DNA of 64,000 bases, taken from positions 64,621,501-64,685,500 of the forward strand of contig CM057469.1 in assembly GCA_030035585.1 (NCBI GenBank), read 5' to 3'. Positions 22,044-32,813 of this stretch are shown here, one piece after another; position 1 is the stretch's first letter; the number at the start of each line of letters is the position of its first letter. Below the pieces are notes generated by a model. That model ran no database searches. It saw only the letters and a list, made by a program, of their open reading frames with translations, and was not told the origin of the DNA. Origin of the DNA: Dugong dugon. Its lineage: Eukaryota; Chordata; Mammalia; Sirenia; Dugongidae. The translations under genes were made by a program, and so were the position numbers.

Positions 22044-22904
22044 TCACCAAATATGTGATTTTTGCATATTAAGTAGCATTGCATTGTGAGTACAAGCATT
22101 TGAAAAACATTTCTTAAAACACTTGATTAATCCTATAATAATTATTATAATGATTAAGAGAATTAACCCAGTTTGTAAAATGGAATGTAGCCAAGGCCCA
22201 GTCTCAGTAGGTAGCCAAATAAAAATATCAGGAAAAGGCAAGATGGACATAGGAGGTAGTTGAAGCCATGTAGCCTTTTGGTGGACCTGTTTAAAACCTT
22301 GCTCTACATCTGATATATTTATCCAAGTACAATAAGTGGTATTAACAATTGCACAAACTCCTCCTTATTGTGCTAGAAGAAAATCAAGGGCAATTCTATA
22401 ATCCAACATAACTTTGGCAAGAGAGTTTAGAGATTCATGTTGAGCTTCTATGCTGTTGGCTAGTTCATTTGTTATCTGGAGCACAGTAGCAGATAAATTG
22501 TGAATAGATTTTTCAGGTTTGGGGATGCCCACAAATGGAAAAAGGTCTAAGAGAAATGTCCATCTGTCCATTATAGGGTTTTCATAATTACTTTTGTGTC
22601 AAGAAAAGAGTTTCAGCTGATTGATCCAGTGTACATTTTAAGTATGAGAGTGAAGATTCAGTAAAACTTCTAAAAAGCCAAATGTACACTGAGTTGTCAT
22701 CTTTCAATCATGTAGGCATAGTAATGCCCAAGAATAGGGCTTGTCATTCAGATTTGGGTTTTTTCTTGGTGGGATATTTTCATCCCCCACATAAAAATAT
22801 ATAACCATGTGAAGTGCAGATAAATTATTTTCAATGTCATTCTACAGTTAGGTTAACTTTTTGAGCCATTCAAGTCAAAGAGTTATTACAAATACACACT
22901 AGCC
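22044..22904 (-). pseudogene. ERV env, C-terminal SU and transmembrane subunit
   Basis: Envelope remnant. A 68-codon open piece (22571 down to 22365) covers the heptad-repeat and immunosuppressive-like region of the TM subunit, ending at a stop where the family has a Gln just before a GG-V-C-A block. A CX6C motif follows, with Thr in place of the second Cys of the usual CX6CC. Next, at 22250-22044, come a Trp/Pro-rich membrane-proximal stretch, an Ile-rich membrane span and a Cys-containing tail. Several stops and frameshifts disrupt it. Upstream it is cut by an RTE at about 22905. Confidence 0.75.
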
Positions 22905-24872
22905 CCCAATATGTAGGGTGGTACCCCAACCGCTAAGGCCAAAGATGAATAAATTGAAGATTTTTACCAACTTCTGCAGTCTGCAATTGATTGAACATGC
23001 AAGCTAGAAGCATTGATAATTACTGGTAATTGGAATGCCAAAGTTGAAAACAAAGAAGAAGGATTGGCAACTGGAAAATATAGCCTTGGTAATAGAAATG
23101 GTGCTGGAGATCACATGACAGAATTTCGCAAGACCAATGACTTTTTCATTGCAAATACCTTTTTTCACCAACATAAACAATGACTATGCACGTGGACCTC
23201 GCCAGATGGAACACACATGAATTATATCAACTACATCTGTGGAAAGAGATGATGGAAAAGCTCAATATCATCAGTCAGAACAAGGCCAGGGGCTGATTGT
23301 GGAACAGACCATCAATTGCTCATATGCAAATTCAAGTTGAAACTGAAGAAAATTAGAACAAGTCCACAAAAGCCAAAGTATGACTTTGAGTATATCCCAC
23401 TTGAATTTAGAGACCGTCTCAAGAATAGATTTGACGCATTGAACACTAGTGACCAAAGACCAGATGAGTTATGGAATGACATCAAGGACATAATACGTGA
23501 AGAAAGCAAGAGGTAATTTAAAAGACAGGAAAGAAAGAAAAGACCAAAATGGATGTCAGAAGAGACTCTGAAACTTGCTCTCAAACGTTGAGTAGCTAAA
23601 GCAAACAAAAGAAATGAAGTAAAAAAAACTGAACAGAAGATTTCAAAGAGCAGCTCAAGAAGACAAAGTAAAATATTACAATGACATTTGCAAAGAACTG
23701 GAGATAGAAAACCAAAGGGGAAGAACACTGTCAGCATTTCTCAAGCTGAAAGAACTGAAGAAAAAATTCAAGCCTCCAGTTGCAATAGTAAAGGATTCTG
23801 TGGGGAAAATATTAAATGACACAGGAAGTATCAAAAGAAGATGGAAAGAATACAGAGTCATTATACCAAAAACAACTGGTAGATGTTCAACCATTTCAGG
23901 AGGTAGCATGTGATCAGGAACCAATGATACTGAAGGAAGAAGTCCAAGCTGCACTGAAGACATAGGCAAAACCGCAAGGCTCCAGGAATTAACAGAGTAT
24001 CAGTTGATATATATCAACAAATGGTTGCAGCACTGGGTCTATGCCAAGAAATTTGGGAGACAGCTACCTAGCCAATCAACTGGAATAGATCCATATTTAT
24101 GCCTATTTCCAAGACAGGTGATCCAACTTAATGCAGAAATTATTGAACAATATCATTAATATCATAGGCAAGTAAAATTTTGCCGACGCTCATTCAAAAG
24201 CAGCTGCAGCAGTATATCAACAGGGAACTGCCAGAAATTCAAGCCATATTCAGAAAAGGACGTGGAACCAGGGACATCATGGCTGATGTCAGATGCATCC
24301 TGGCTGAAAGCAGAGAATACCAGAAAGATGTTTACCTGTGTTTTATTGACTATGCAAAGGCATTCGGCTGTGTGGATAATAACGAGTTATGGATAACATT
24401 GAGAAGAACGGGAATTCCAGAACGCTTAATTGTGCTCAAGAGGAATCTGTATATAGATCAAGAGGCAGTTGTTTGAACAGAACAAGGGGGATACTGCATG
24501 GTTTAAAGTCAGGAAAGGTGTGTGTCATGGTTGCATCCTTTCACCATACCTATTCAATCTGTATGCTGAGCAAATAATCTGAGAAGATGGACTGTATGAA
24601 GAAGAACAGGGTCTCAGGATTGAAGGAAGACTCATTAACAACCTGCGTTATGCAGATGACACAGCCTTGCCTGCTGAAAGTGAAGAGGACTTGAAGCACT
24701 TACTGATGAAGATCAAGGACCACAGCCTTCAGGATGGATTACACCTCAACATAAATAAAACAAAACAGTTGGCCAATAAGCAACATCATGATAAAGGGAT
24801 AAAAGATTGAAGTTGTCAAGGATCTCATTTTACTTGGATCCACAATCAACACCCATGGAAGCAGCAGTCAAG
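22905..24872 (+). mobile_element. RTE (BovB-like) LINE inside ERV env
   Basis: About 2 kb of an RTE non-LTR retrotransposon, which encodes an apurinic-type endonuclease and a reverse transcriptase. Endonuclease marks: 'actggtaattggaatgccaa' (TGNWNAK), 'tggacctcgccagatggaac' (WTSPDG), and GTDHQLL near 23300. RT marks: INRELPEIQAIFRKGRGTRD at 24213, CFIDYAKAF at 24340, and YADD at 24649-24660. Frames are broken many times. The 5' part of the endonuclease is missing. The 3' end stops after 'cccatggaagcagcagtcaa', far short of the normal tail, so it was truncated at both ends. Confidence 0.93.
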
Positions 24873-25126
24873 GAATTTACAAGAGAATCAGGTACAGAGA
24901 TATAGTTAAACACAGGTGTAGCTAAAGAGTGTGAATTAATATATCCAGGTTTAAGGATTTGATGACAAATCCAACAGTCAGTCAGATTACCAGCACTAGC
25001 TACTGATTGAGCTAATCTAACAAAGGCGTTATGCCAAGCATCAGCGATAGTCATGATATACAGTAAGAAAATAAGAAAGGCTTCATAGTATAAGAACACT
25101 AACTGAAAAGTGACACAATAAGACAA
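24873..25126 (-). pseudogene. ERV env N-terminus (SU) remnant
   Basis: An open stretch on the minus strand from Met at 25126: a hydrophobic leader (YYEAFLIFLLYI region) followed by a segment with the CXXC motif CWIC, characteristic of gammaretrovirus-type SU, where it pairs with the TM subunit. The reading frame then runs into the RTE at 24872. Confidence 0.75.
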
Positions 25127-25454
25127 ATATCATAAAAATAATAGCTATAACAAAGTTACTTGTATGGAAAAAAGAGGATATTAAAACAAGGGAAAATACC
25201 AACAAAATGTAGTACAGCAATCAACAGAAGAACAGCTACAAGTATGAAGCAAATTGAAGAAATGTCAATAGTCTGCATAAAAAGTTCTTACCAGTAATAA
25301 ACTCAAGTTTGTAAAATAAGGCAATCTCAAAAACAAAGTCCAATAATTTCAGGAGCTTGCATGAGGTCTTGTTCTGTGATCTTGGGAGGAATTGTCTCCT
25401 TCCGGCGTTGTCTGCTTCTGGCCACAAGGACGTTTGAACTTCAGTATAAGTCCT

Positions 25455-26800
25455 TATGTAGGTTTAACAATCCAGGCTGTGGCTTTAGCCTTTTTTAACT
25501 GAGACAGATGAATCCAAGTTTTAACTCCCTGTAATTAGCCACACAAGGGTTAGTGAGAAGAACCAAATATAGTCCTCTCTAGTGAGGCTCTAGGGAATTT
25601 TTAATTGGTGCCTCTTCCATATACGTAGTTACCTGGTTCAATAATAGATAATTTTTGTATTTCAAAATTTGGGCTGTTGAATGCTTCTTTAACTCATAAA
25701 AGATGATTTTTAGAGTACTGAATCAAAGACTCACAATATTTCAATAATTCAGGTTGAATGAAATTAGAATCAGTATAGGTTGAAGAATAAAGAAGGGCCG
25801 TAGGCCTTCCAGTAATAATCTTATGTGGGGTTAATTTATGTGGCCCAAATGGAGTGGACCTCAAATTTAGAAGGACTAAGTAGAGGACCTTGGAAACCCT
25901 GGTGGTGTAGTGGTTAAGTGCTACAGCTGCTAACCAAATGGTCAGCAGTTCAAATCCACCAGGTGCTCCTTGGAAACTCTATGGGGCAGTTCTACTCTGT
26001 CCTATAAGGTTGCTATGAGTTGGAATTGACTCAATGGCAATGGGTTTGGTTTGGTTTTTCTTAAATGGAAGACCTTAATCCAAGAGAAACTCAGAGATTC
26101 AGAAAATTTGGCCAATTTTTTTTTTTTTATTATTCCATTAGTTCTTTCTACTAGCCCAGAAGATTGTGGATGGTAAGGGCAATGAAGTATTTGATAAACA
26201 GGAAAAAATCTTACATCTTTTTTAAATGGGTCCCCCGTCACTGCAAAGAGTTGGTGCTCCCCAAGTGAAGATTATATTTTCAAGAAGTTTCTTAGATACA
26301 AAGGTTGCAGCAGCATGGTGACTAGGAAAGCCTTTACCCAGCGTGAAAATCTGCAAATCATCACTAATACATATTTGTAACCATTTGAAGATGGGAGCTG
26401 AATAAAATCTAATTACCATTCAAGCATTGGTCCTGAATGCAATCAGTATTTCTCAGGTGAATCTTTAAAAGGTTTGCATGGGTCATAGAGGGAAAAAATA
26501 GAGCAATGAGAGGCAACATGTTCCGTGGCTTCAAATAAATTGTCCCATCAGTATTTCTTCAAAATTTCAATAATTTTATCTCATCCTAAGTGGGATCTTT
26601 CATGGATAGCTTTTAACATAGGGACATGAAATGGTTTAGGTAAGACAAGCTTCTGATCAGTCCCTAACCATAGTTTGGTTTTGGGATCCTGAAAATAATC
26701 TGCTTTCTTCTATTTTTCAATTTTCTCAGTTTTAACTAATTGTTGGTTTTTTATTAATTTTTCTAAAGTTAATTTGTTAAGGTTATAATCATTTATGAAC
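25455..26800 (-). pseudogene. ERV pol: integrase remnant
   Basis: On the minus strand, an N-terminal zinc-finger remnant (HERSHLG near 26590-26610). Then comes the catalytic core, with SDGG (second Asp) at about 26226-26240 and SGLVERTNG (Glu) at about 26132-26165, and a C-terminal domain with LYLVLLTNP near 25570-25600. The first core Asp lies near 26390-26410. An AfroSINE at 25888-26060 splits the region between core and C-terminal domain. Frames shift at 26220-26240 and elsewhere. Confidence 0.85.
25888..26060 (+). repeat. AfroSINE inside ERV integrase
   Basis: Head 'ccttggaaaccctggtggtg', B-box-like 'cagcagttcaaatccacc', tail 'ggaattgactcaatggcaat' plus ggtttggttt. A possible target duplication is 'agaggacctt' / 'ggaagacctt'. 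Confidence 0.93.
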
Positions 26801-27578
26801 AAATTAGGATAATATCCTTTTTCAATTTTCATTAAGGCTAAGATAATTTGAGAAGTGGCTTGTTTGGATGCATTATCAGTAAGTCATCTTAGCCCTAATG
26901 AAAACAGGAAAAGGGAAGTGGCCTGTTTGGCTGCTTTATCAGCGATGCTGTTCCCTCTTTATCTCTCCAGTCTAAGGGACTCCTTTAGGTTGATGATCCT
27001 GTATTTTTACTACAGCAATCTCAGAGGGCAGTAATAAAGTGTCTAAAAGGTCTAAAAAAAAACTCCATTTTTTTTTTAAATGGCAGTTCCAGAAGAGGTT
27101 AGAAATCCTGTTTCTATAACTTGTCAAATTCATGATTCACCCCAAAGGCATATTTAGAATCTGTGAAAACATTTAAGGACCTTTCTTTAACAAATTTGCA
27201 GGCTCTGGTAAGAGCAAGGAGACCTCGTGGCACAATATTTAAGAACTTGCTGCTGCTAACCAAAAGGTCGGCAGTTTGAACCCACCAACAGAACCTTGGA
27301 AACCCTATGGGGCACTTCTGTTCTGTCCTATAGGGTTACTGTGAGTTGGAATTGACTCAACTGCAATGAGCTTGGTTTGTTTTTTTTTTAGTAAGAGCAA
27401 GTAATGCAGCTTGTTGGGCTGAAGTGGCCTTGGGAAGGGCTTGACTTTTAAGAACCTAAGTAGAGGTTGTGATGGGATATCCAGCCTGATAGCGAGAGCT
27501 AGTAGCATCAGGTTTCAAATAGGAGCCATCAACAAATAGAACTAAATCGGGATTAGCTAAAGGAGTTTCTTTCACATT
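26801..27578 (-). pseudogene. ERV pol: RNase H remnant
   Basis: Minus strand. LFVDGSYLK (first RNase H Asp) at 27515-27543 and VFTDSKYAFGV (the TDSxYA motif) at 27140-27172, then a LLPSEIAVVKIQ-like block with the following His near 27000-27030. In-frame stops occur, for example near 27455. Interrupted by the AfroSINE at 27220-27390 and truncated upstream by the L1 at 27579. Confidence 0.83.
27220..27390 (+). repeat. AfroSINE inside ERV RNase H, with target duplication
   Basis: Body 'ccttggaaaccctatggggc', tail 'ggaattgactcaactgcaat'. Exact flanking repeats 'gtaagagcaag' at 27209-27219 and 27391-27401. Confidence 0.95.
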
Positions 27579-28827
27579 TTTTTTATTTTAATTTTTTTAT
27601 TGTACTTTAGATGAAGGTTTATAGAACAAATAGTTTTCTCATTAAACGGTCAGTACACATATTGTTTTATGACATTGGTTAACAATCCCACGACATATCA
27701 ACACTCTCCCTTCTCGACCTTGAGGAGCTTTTTTTTGGTGAAAATATACATAGCCAAAGTTACACCATTTTGAAAGTTTCTACGTGTACAATTCATTGAC
27801 ATGGATTACATTCTTCCAGTTGTGCTGTTATTCTCACTATCCTTTTCCAAATTATTCCATCACCATTATCTTCAACTCACTGTCCCTTAGGCTTCCCATC
27901 AAAACTTTTGAGTTGCTGTTGTCAATTTGATCTCACATAGATAATTCTTTTTTTTTTTTTTTGTACCTTAGATGAAGGTTTGCAGAACAAATAGTTTCTC
28001 ATTAAACAGTTAGTACACATATTGGCCTATGACAATGGTTAACAACCTCATGACATGTTAACACTGTCCCTTCTCAACCTTGAGTTCCCTATCACCTGCT
28101 TTCTTGTCCCCTCCTGCCTTCTAGTCCTTGTCCTTGGACTGCTGTGCCTCATTAGTCCTGTTTTGTTTTATGATGCTGTCCAATCCCTGGCTGAATGGTG
28201 AACTTCGGGAGTGACTTCCCCACTGAGCTAAAAGGGTGTCCGGGGACCATACTCTCGAGGTTTCTCCAGTCTGTCAGGCCAGTAAATCTGGTCTTTTTTT
28301 TCTGAGTTAGAATTCTGTTCTACATCCTTTTCCAGCTCTGTCCAGGACCCTCTATTGTGATCCTGGTCAGAGCAGTCAGTGGTGGTAGCCGGGCACCATC
28401 TAGCTGTACTGGACTCAGTCTGGTGAAGGCCATGGTAGCTGTGGTCCATTAGTCCTTTGGACTAATCTTTTCCTTGCATCCTGTTCTCTTCATTCTCCCT
28501 TGCTCTCAAAGCTATGATACTAGTGGAGCATCTTAGATGGCTGCTCACAGGCTTTTAAGACCCCAGACGCTACTCACCAAGGTAGAATGTAGAACATTCT
28601 TTTTAAACAGCATTATGCCAATTGAGCTAGATGTTCCCCGAGACCCTGGTCCCCACAGCCCCTCCGACTAGCAATTCAGTCCCTCAGGGAGTTTGGAAGT
28701 GTCTATGGAGCTTCCAAGACCTTTCCTTGTACAAGTTGTGCTGGCTTCCCCAGTAATGTGTACTGTCTTACCCTTCACCAAAGTTACCACTTATCTATTT
28801 ATTTCCCCCCCACACCTCTCCCATCCC
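27579..28827 (-). other. L1 3'UTR with A-B-A module order
   Basis: Module A ('atgaaggtttatagaacaaa' etc.) at 27605-27722, module B at 27725-27950 (like the L1 3' ends at 17188 and 62487), then a T-tract and module A again at 27960-28085. The rest matches 12600-13400 of the first L1 in reverse. Confidence 0.82.
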
Positions 28828-29180
28828 TCATAACCAACAAAGAGTGTTTCTTTTTGTGCATAAACTTTTACATGAGTTATACAGTAGAGGCCTCATACAA
28901 TATTTGTCCTTTTGTGATTGACTTATTTCACTCAGCATAATGTCCTCCAGTTTCATCCATGTTATGAGATGCTTCACAGATTCATCATTATTCTTTATCT
29001 TTGTATAATACTTGTGTGTATGTACCATAGTTGGTTATCCATTCATCTGCTGATGGGCATCTAGCTGTTTCCATCTTTTTGCTATTGTGATCAGTGCTTC
29101 AGTGAATATGGGTGTGCATATGCCTATTAGTGTGACGGCTCTTATTTCTCGAGGATATAGTCCTAGGAGTGGGATTGCAT
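28828..29180 (-). pseudogene. L1 ORF2 C-terminal remnant
   Basis: Minus strand, reading from the 'AIPLLG' type block ('gcaatcccactcctaggac') through MGVHM-region codons to [20 protein letters not shown]. It is joined directly to the ORF1-ORF2 spacer at about 29177-29186; the endonuclease, RT and most of the Cys-rich domain are gone. Confidence 0.85.
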
Positions 29181-29606
29181 TTTGTAGTGCTTTTTTTGTG
29201 GTGCTTATGTTTTCTTTATTCCTCTTACTCTTCTGTGCTGAGTTCCTTTCATTTCTGGATTTTGTTTTTCATGTCTTTTGTTTTTGTAGGTTTTGTTTTT
29301 ACTGAGACTTTATGTTTTTCTTCTTTATTTTGATGAGTAGGCTTGTTAACTCTCTTTTTGGCTTTTGGTTTGAAATTTACCCTTATCTTCCTAGATTTGA
29401 ACCTGTCTATTATTACTTGGTATTGCTTCACTTCTCCTCCATTAGAAGTTCCTATACCTACACCATTAATTCCCTCTTTTATTGTTCTGATGCTGTTGTT
29501 ATTTAAAGATTAACCTCTCTGGTTTGCTTTTGTAATTCTTTTGGTTTTGCATAGTCCTTAAGAGTTCATTTCCTAGGTTGGTATCTGGCTGGTGCAATCC
29601 TGTGTC

Positions 29607-30624
29607 CTATATTCAGCCTGTGGCCTGATATTGTTTGTTCTCAGATTGAAGGACTTCCTTTAATAAGTCTTGTTAAGTTTGGTTTGGCTTTTACACAGTC
29701 TTTTAATTTCTGTTTATCTGGAAATGACCTAATTTCACCATCATATTTGAACGAGAGTTTTGCAGGGTATATTATTCTTGGCCAGCAATTTTTTTCTTTC
29801 AAGGTTTTATACATGTCATCCCATTGCCTTCTTGCCTGATGGTTTCTGCTGAATAATCTGGGCTTAGTCTTATTGTTTCTCCTCTGTATGTGACTTCTTG
29901 TTTTTCTCGAGCTGCTCTAAGGATTCTTTGTTTGTCTTTGGTTTTAGCAAGTATGATTATGATATGCCTCGGTGATATTCTTTTGGGGTCTATCCTATAT
30001 GGGGTTCTTTGAGCTTCTTGGATGGTCAGCTTTTCATCTTTCATGATATTGGGGAAGTTTTCTGTCAGCAGTTCTTCAATGATCCTCTCTGTTTTCTGTT
30101 TTCTCCCCCTGTTCTGGAACTCCAATCACTCGCAGATTTTTGTTTTTGATTGTATCCCACAAGATTCTCAGGATTTCTTCATTTTTCTTCACTCTTTTTT
30201 CTGATTTTTCCTCAAACAGAGCTGTATCCAAGTGTTTTTCTTCAGTTTCTCTGATTCTATCTTCCATCATTTCAAACCTGCTCCTCAGCCCTTCTGTGAC
30301 ACTGTCCATTTCTGAAATCTTGTTCTTTATCTTTTGGATTTCTAATTGTTGTTTTTGTATGATTTCTAGTCGTGAATTTATTTTAGCATTTTGTTCATGT
30401 ATTATTTTCTTGAATTCTTCCATTTTTTTGTCTGTATTTTCCAGGAATTTGTCTGCCTTTTCTACAAATGTTTCTATTCTTTCCTCATTTTTGTCTGTTT
30501 TTTGTTTCAACTCTTGGATAATTCTGAATATTAGAGATTTGAATTCCCTATCATTTAGGTCTAGTGCCTTTTCTTTTACTGGAAGGTCACCTGGTGTTTT
30601 ATTTTGGATGCCTACTGGAACCAC
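29607..30624 (-). pseudogene. L1 ORF1, near-complete, disrupted
   Basis: Start MVPVGIQNKTPGDLPVKEKA at 30624. A long coiled coil (residues about 25-150) with the register better kept than in the first L1, then NLRVIGVPEQGEKTENR near 30100, the RRM-like start. Open for 182 codons to 30076, then a frameshift; a following frame (30125-29799) carries EELLTENFPNIMKDEKLTIQ and the C-terminal domain start. The stop homologous to the first L1's lies at about 29607. ORF1p is the L1 RNA-binding trimer. Confidence 0.9.
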
Positions 30625-31239
30625 CTGTCCTGTTTTTGTAAATGTTTTGATATTGTCTGCTGTCTTTGGGGCATTCAGTGGTTATTTTCCTTGTTTACTG
30701 ATTGTAGATTTGTTTGTTTCATCCTGATTTTTTGTTTTATTTGGTTATGTCTGAGCGAGCGGGCCATGTGTTCTTTGTTATTTGCTCATCTGTGGGTGCA
30801 ATACTTTTCACCTCCTTCTCCAATGGGCAGGGTCATTCACTCAGGTATGATACAGCAGGGCAGGTCCAGCTGAAGGGGAGTTGCTGGGATAGGTTTTTTG
30901 TGGCATGCACCAGGGCTGACAGTGCGGACTGGGAATCAGTGCAGGGCAGGTTCCAGTAGGCAGTGCCTATGCTGCTTGGGAGTGTGATGTCCAGTGCACA
31001 GTGCAGGTAGGTAGAAAGGAGGGGGTAGATTGTGATGTGTGGAGCTAAGATGGGTATGGGAAAGATGAGAGAGAGGAGAGAGGAACAGGAGCCAAAAACA
31101 TACACACAAACAAAAAAGAGTGCTAAGTGAGCTTGCTATTGGAGTGGAGAGATGAGAGACTGAGAAATGAGGAAAAACAAAAATGAAAAAAAAAGAAAAA
31201 GGGCAAAAGAAAAAAAATGAATAAACCGAGAAACTGAAA

Positions 31240-31827
31240 ATGAAGAAAGACAAAAAGAGAATAAGAGAGAGAAGAAAACTGAAGAGTAAGGATCTAGCTT
31301 CCAAGCCGCGTGGTACTGCCTGGCTAGAAGGGGCTCCCAAGCCAAGAAAAGAAAAAGAAAACAAACAAATCAAAACAGAACAAATCAGAGGAAACAAAAA
31401 AGCCCGGGGGGGTCCCACCAGCATGGTGGCATGGGCCAGGAAGCAGTTTCACAGTCGGGTGGTGTTTTGCAGTCTTTCAGGAAGAAGCAAAGATGGCGCA
31501 CAGAGCCAGATAATCGAGAGAAAGGAGGGGGAGGTGGTGAGACGTAAGGAAGAAATCGAAAGAAGCAGAAAAAAGCAACACCAGCAGCCAACATATGACA
31601 CTCAAGGAGCTGGCCAGTGTGGGCGGGTGGACTCCACGTGGCACTGGGGGGAAGCTTGTGCTTCCCAGACAATAGGTTGTGGCTGCAGGAACCAGAGGAG
31701 GCCAAGTGGGGGTGAAGAACGGTGGGGAGTGGGAAAGCCTGTATCGTGGGTTACCGGGTGTTCTGTCTCCTGTTGGAAGCTCCGTGAAGCTTCTTTCTCG
31801 TACCTCCTGTTTGCTGATCTCCAATAG
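31240..31827 (+). other. Antisense open frame in L1 5'UTR (195 codons)
   Basis: Antisense to the host L1. Lys/Arg/Glu-rich N-terminal half, then IERKEGEVVRRKEEIERSRK, aligning in frame with the antisense frame at 5962-6396 of the first L1, and a later shared block around RNQRRPSGGEE. Both end in LQ-stop. No known domain. A sense-strand frame (31602-31910, minus) overlaps it, so openness may reflect GC-rich composition. Confidence 0.35.
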
Positions 31828-31910
31828 GAGTCCAAGACAGCAGATCCGTGCTGTGGTAGCTGATAGGAGACCTCTGTACGTATCTCTCCTTGTGCTCTGT
31901 TCTCAGTCAA
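31602..31910 (-). other. Sense open frame in L1 5'UTR (102 codons)
   Basis: Starts MTENRAQGEIRTEVSYQLPQ at 31910 and aligns with the starts at 5870 and 63558 in the other two L1 5'UTRs. Loses similarity in the C-terminal half, probably by indels. No known domain. Confidence 0.35.
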
Positions 31911-32063
31911 TTGCTTATTTCATTCGGTGCTTGGCTGAGCTTTTATCTCTTCATTTGATGTTTAGGGTTTCAGGATTGATGTGTGACTCTGTTTGACTTA
32001 GTTTTTCTGATCTTTGCTGCGGAGGGACAGCGTGGTGCTTCTGACTATAGTGCCATGTTTCAT

Positions 32064-32370
32064 GGAAGTCTCTTCCACATCTTTTTGAGGAGTTAAAACC
32101 TGTTCAGTTAAATTTAAGCAATCATGTGTTGGGTAATTCTTATTGTCAATTTCTGGAAAGAAAGTGGAGGAATTTAAACAAACCACAGAATGTAGTCTAA
32201 TGTAAGGTGCGTCCAGGAGGAGCATTTCATAGGAAGTGACTCAACTGGCAGAAAGATGTTGGGTCAAAGCAGAGTTCAGTATTGCAAATATGGCAAGGGG
32301 AACATAAACATTTAGAAAATTTCCCAGCACTGTATCTGCAGTGCTTTCAACTAGTTTAGCTGTGGCAGCT
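32064..32370 (-). pseudogene. ERV pol: end of RT / connection region
   Basis: On the minus strand this encodes the segment between reverse transcriptase and RNase H of a gammaretrovirus-type pol: ALTQHLSAS, a stop, then VTSYEMLLLDAPYIRLHSVV and HDCLNLTEQV. Open over 32225-32064 apart from the L1 junction. Upstream it joins LTR sequence directly at about 32371. Confidence 0.82.
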
Positions 32371-32625
32371 AAGTTTGAAGCAATTAACATCTTGTTAACC
32401 TATGGATATTTGGGGGTCCAGCCTGAGTATGCGTTCTTCCTGGAAGCATGCTGTGAGAGGAAGGGAGGGGAGAGGAGCCCACAGGCTTCCTGAAATATTC
32501 TGGCTAGTTGACTTTTGAAAGGTAGCTCAGGCTGAGCAGTAAACAACAAAAATGGAGTCCAGCTTACACTTTGGGAAAAAGCCTCTCTTTATGCCAAGCA
32601 CCTAGGTTTTTGGAGCTCCTTCACA
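32371..32625 (-). repeat. Partial ERV 5' LTR (U3 only)
   Basis: 255 bases homologous to 21419-21658 of the 3' LTR, sharing 'gcatgctgtgagaggaaggg', 'gcagtaaacaacaaaaatgg' and 'atgccaagcacctaggttttt'. The R and U5 parts, with the polyadenylation signal, are missing; the junction with pol lies in the shared 'aagtttga'. Confidence 0.88.
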
Positions 32626-32632
32626 AAGTAAA

Positions 32633-32758
32633 CTTGGGAGCAAGATGTGGCAGTCTGCTTCTATAAAGATTTACAGCCTTGGAAACCCTATAAGGCAGTT
32701 CTACTCTGTCTTATACGGTCAGTATAGTCAGAATCGACTCAATGGCAGTAAGTTTGGT
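32633..32758 (+). repeat. AfroSINE, 5'-truncated, with target duplication
   Basis: Begins at the 'agatgtggcagtctgcttct' block, tail 'cagaatcgactcaatggcag'. Flanked by 'cacaaagtaaa' at 32622-32632 and 32759-32769. Confidence 0.9.
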
Positions 32759-32813
32759 CACAAAGTAAAAACTATAATAAAGAAATAAATGTATGCCTAT
32801 GTTTTAGTCTATG

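Larger units (their letters stand above)
27579..32063 (-). mobile_element. L1 LINE, internally deleted, inside ERV pol
   Basis: Minus-strand L1 with a 5' end near 32063, 5'UTR, ORF1 (30624 to 29607), spacer, then only the last part of ORF2 (29180 to 28828), and a long 3'UTR to the A-tail at 27579. About 3.4 kb of ORF2 is missing. The retroviral pol sequence is duplicated at the two ends as an imperfect target repeat: 27562-27578 ('ggagtttctttcacatt') and 32064-32081 ('ggaagtctcttccacatc'), which places the insertion between RT and RNase H. Confidence 0.92.
21145..32625 (-). mobile_element. Class I endogenous retrovirus, nested and partly deleted
   Basis: A gammaretrovirus-like provirus on the minus strand. 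In viral order (right to left): a partial 5' LTR (32371-32625), the end of the RT/connection region (32064-32370), an L1 insertion (27579-32063), RNase H and integrase (25455-27578), env (22060-25126, split by an RTE), a polypurine tract, and the 3' LTR (21145-21658). Gag, protease and most of RT are absent. Many stops and frameshifts make it inert. SINEs sit at 25888-26060 and 27220-27390. A clean target duplication was not seen; left flank 'aaac', right flank 'aagt'. Confidence 0.88.

Noticed and set aside
23312-23737. 141-codon minus-strand frame in the RTE
   Set aside because: Antisense of the RTE endonuclease-RT linker, which is readable on the plus strand.
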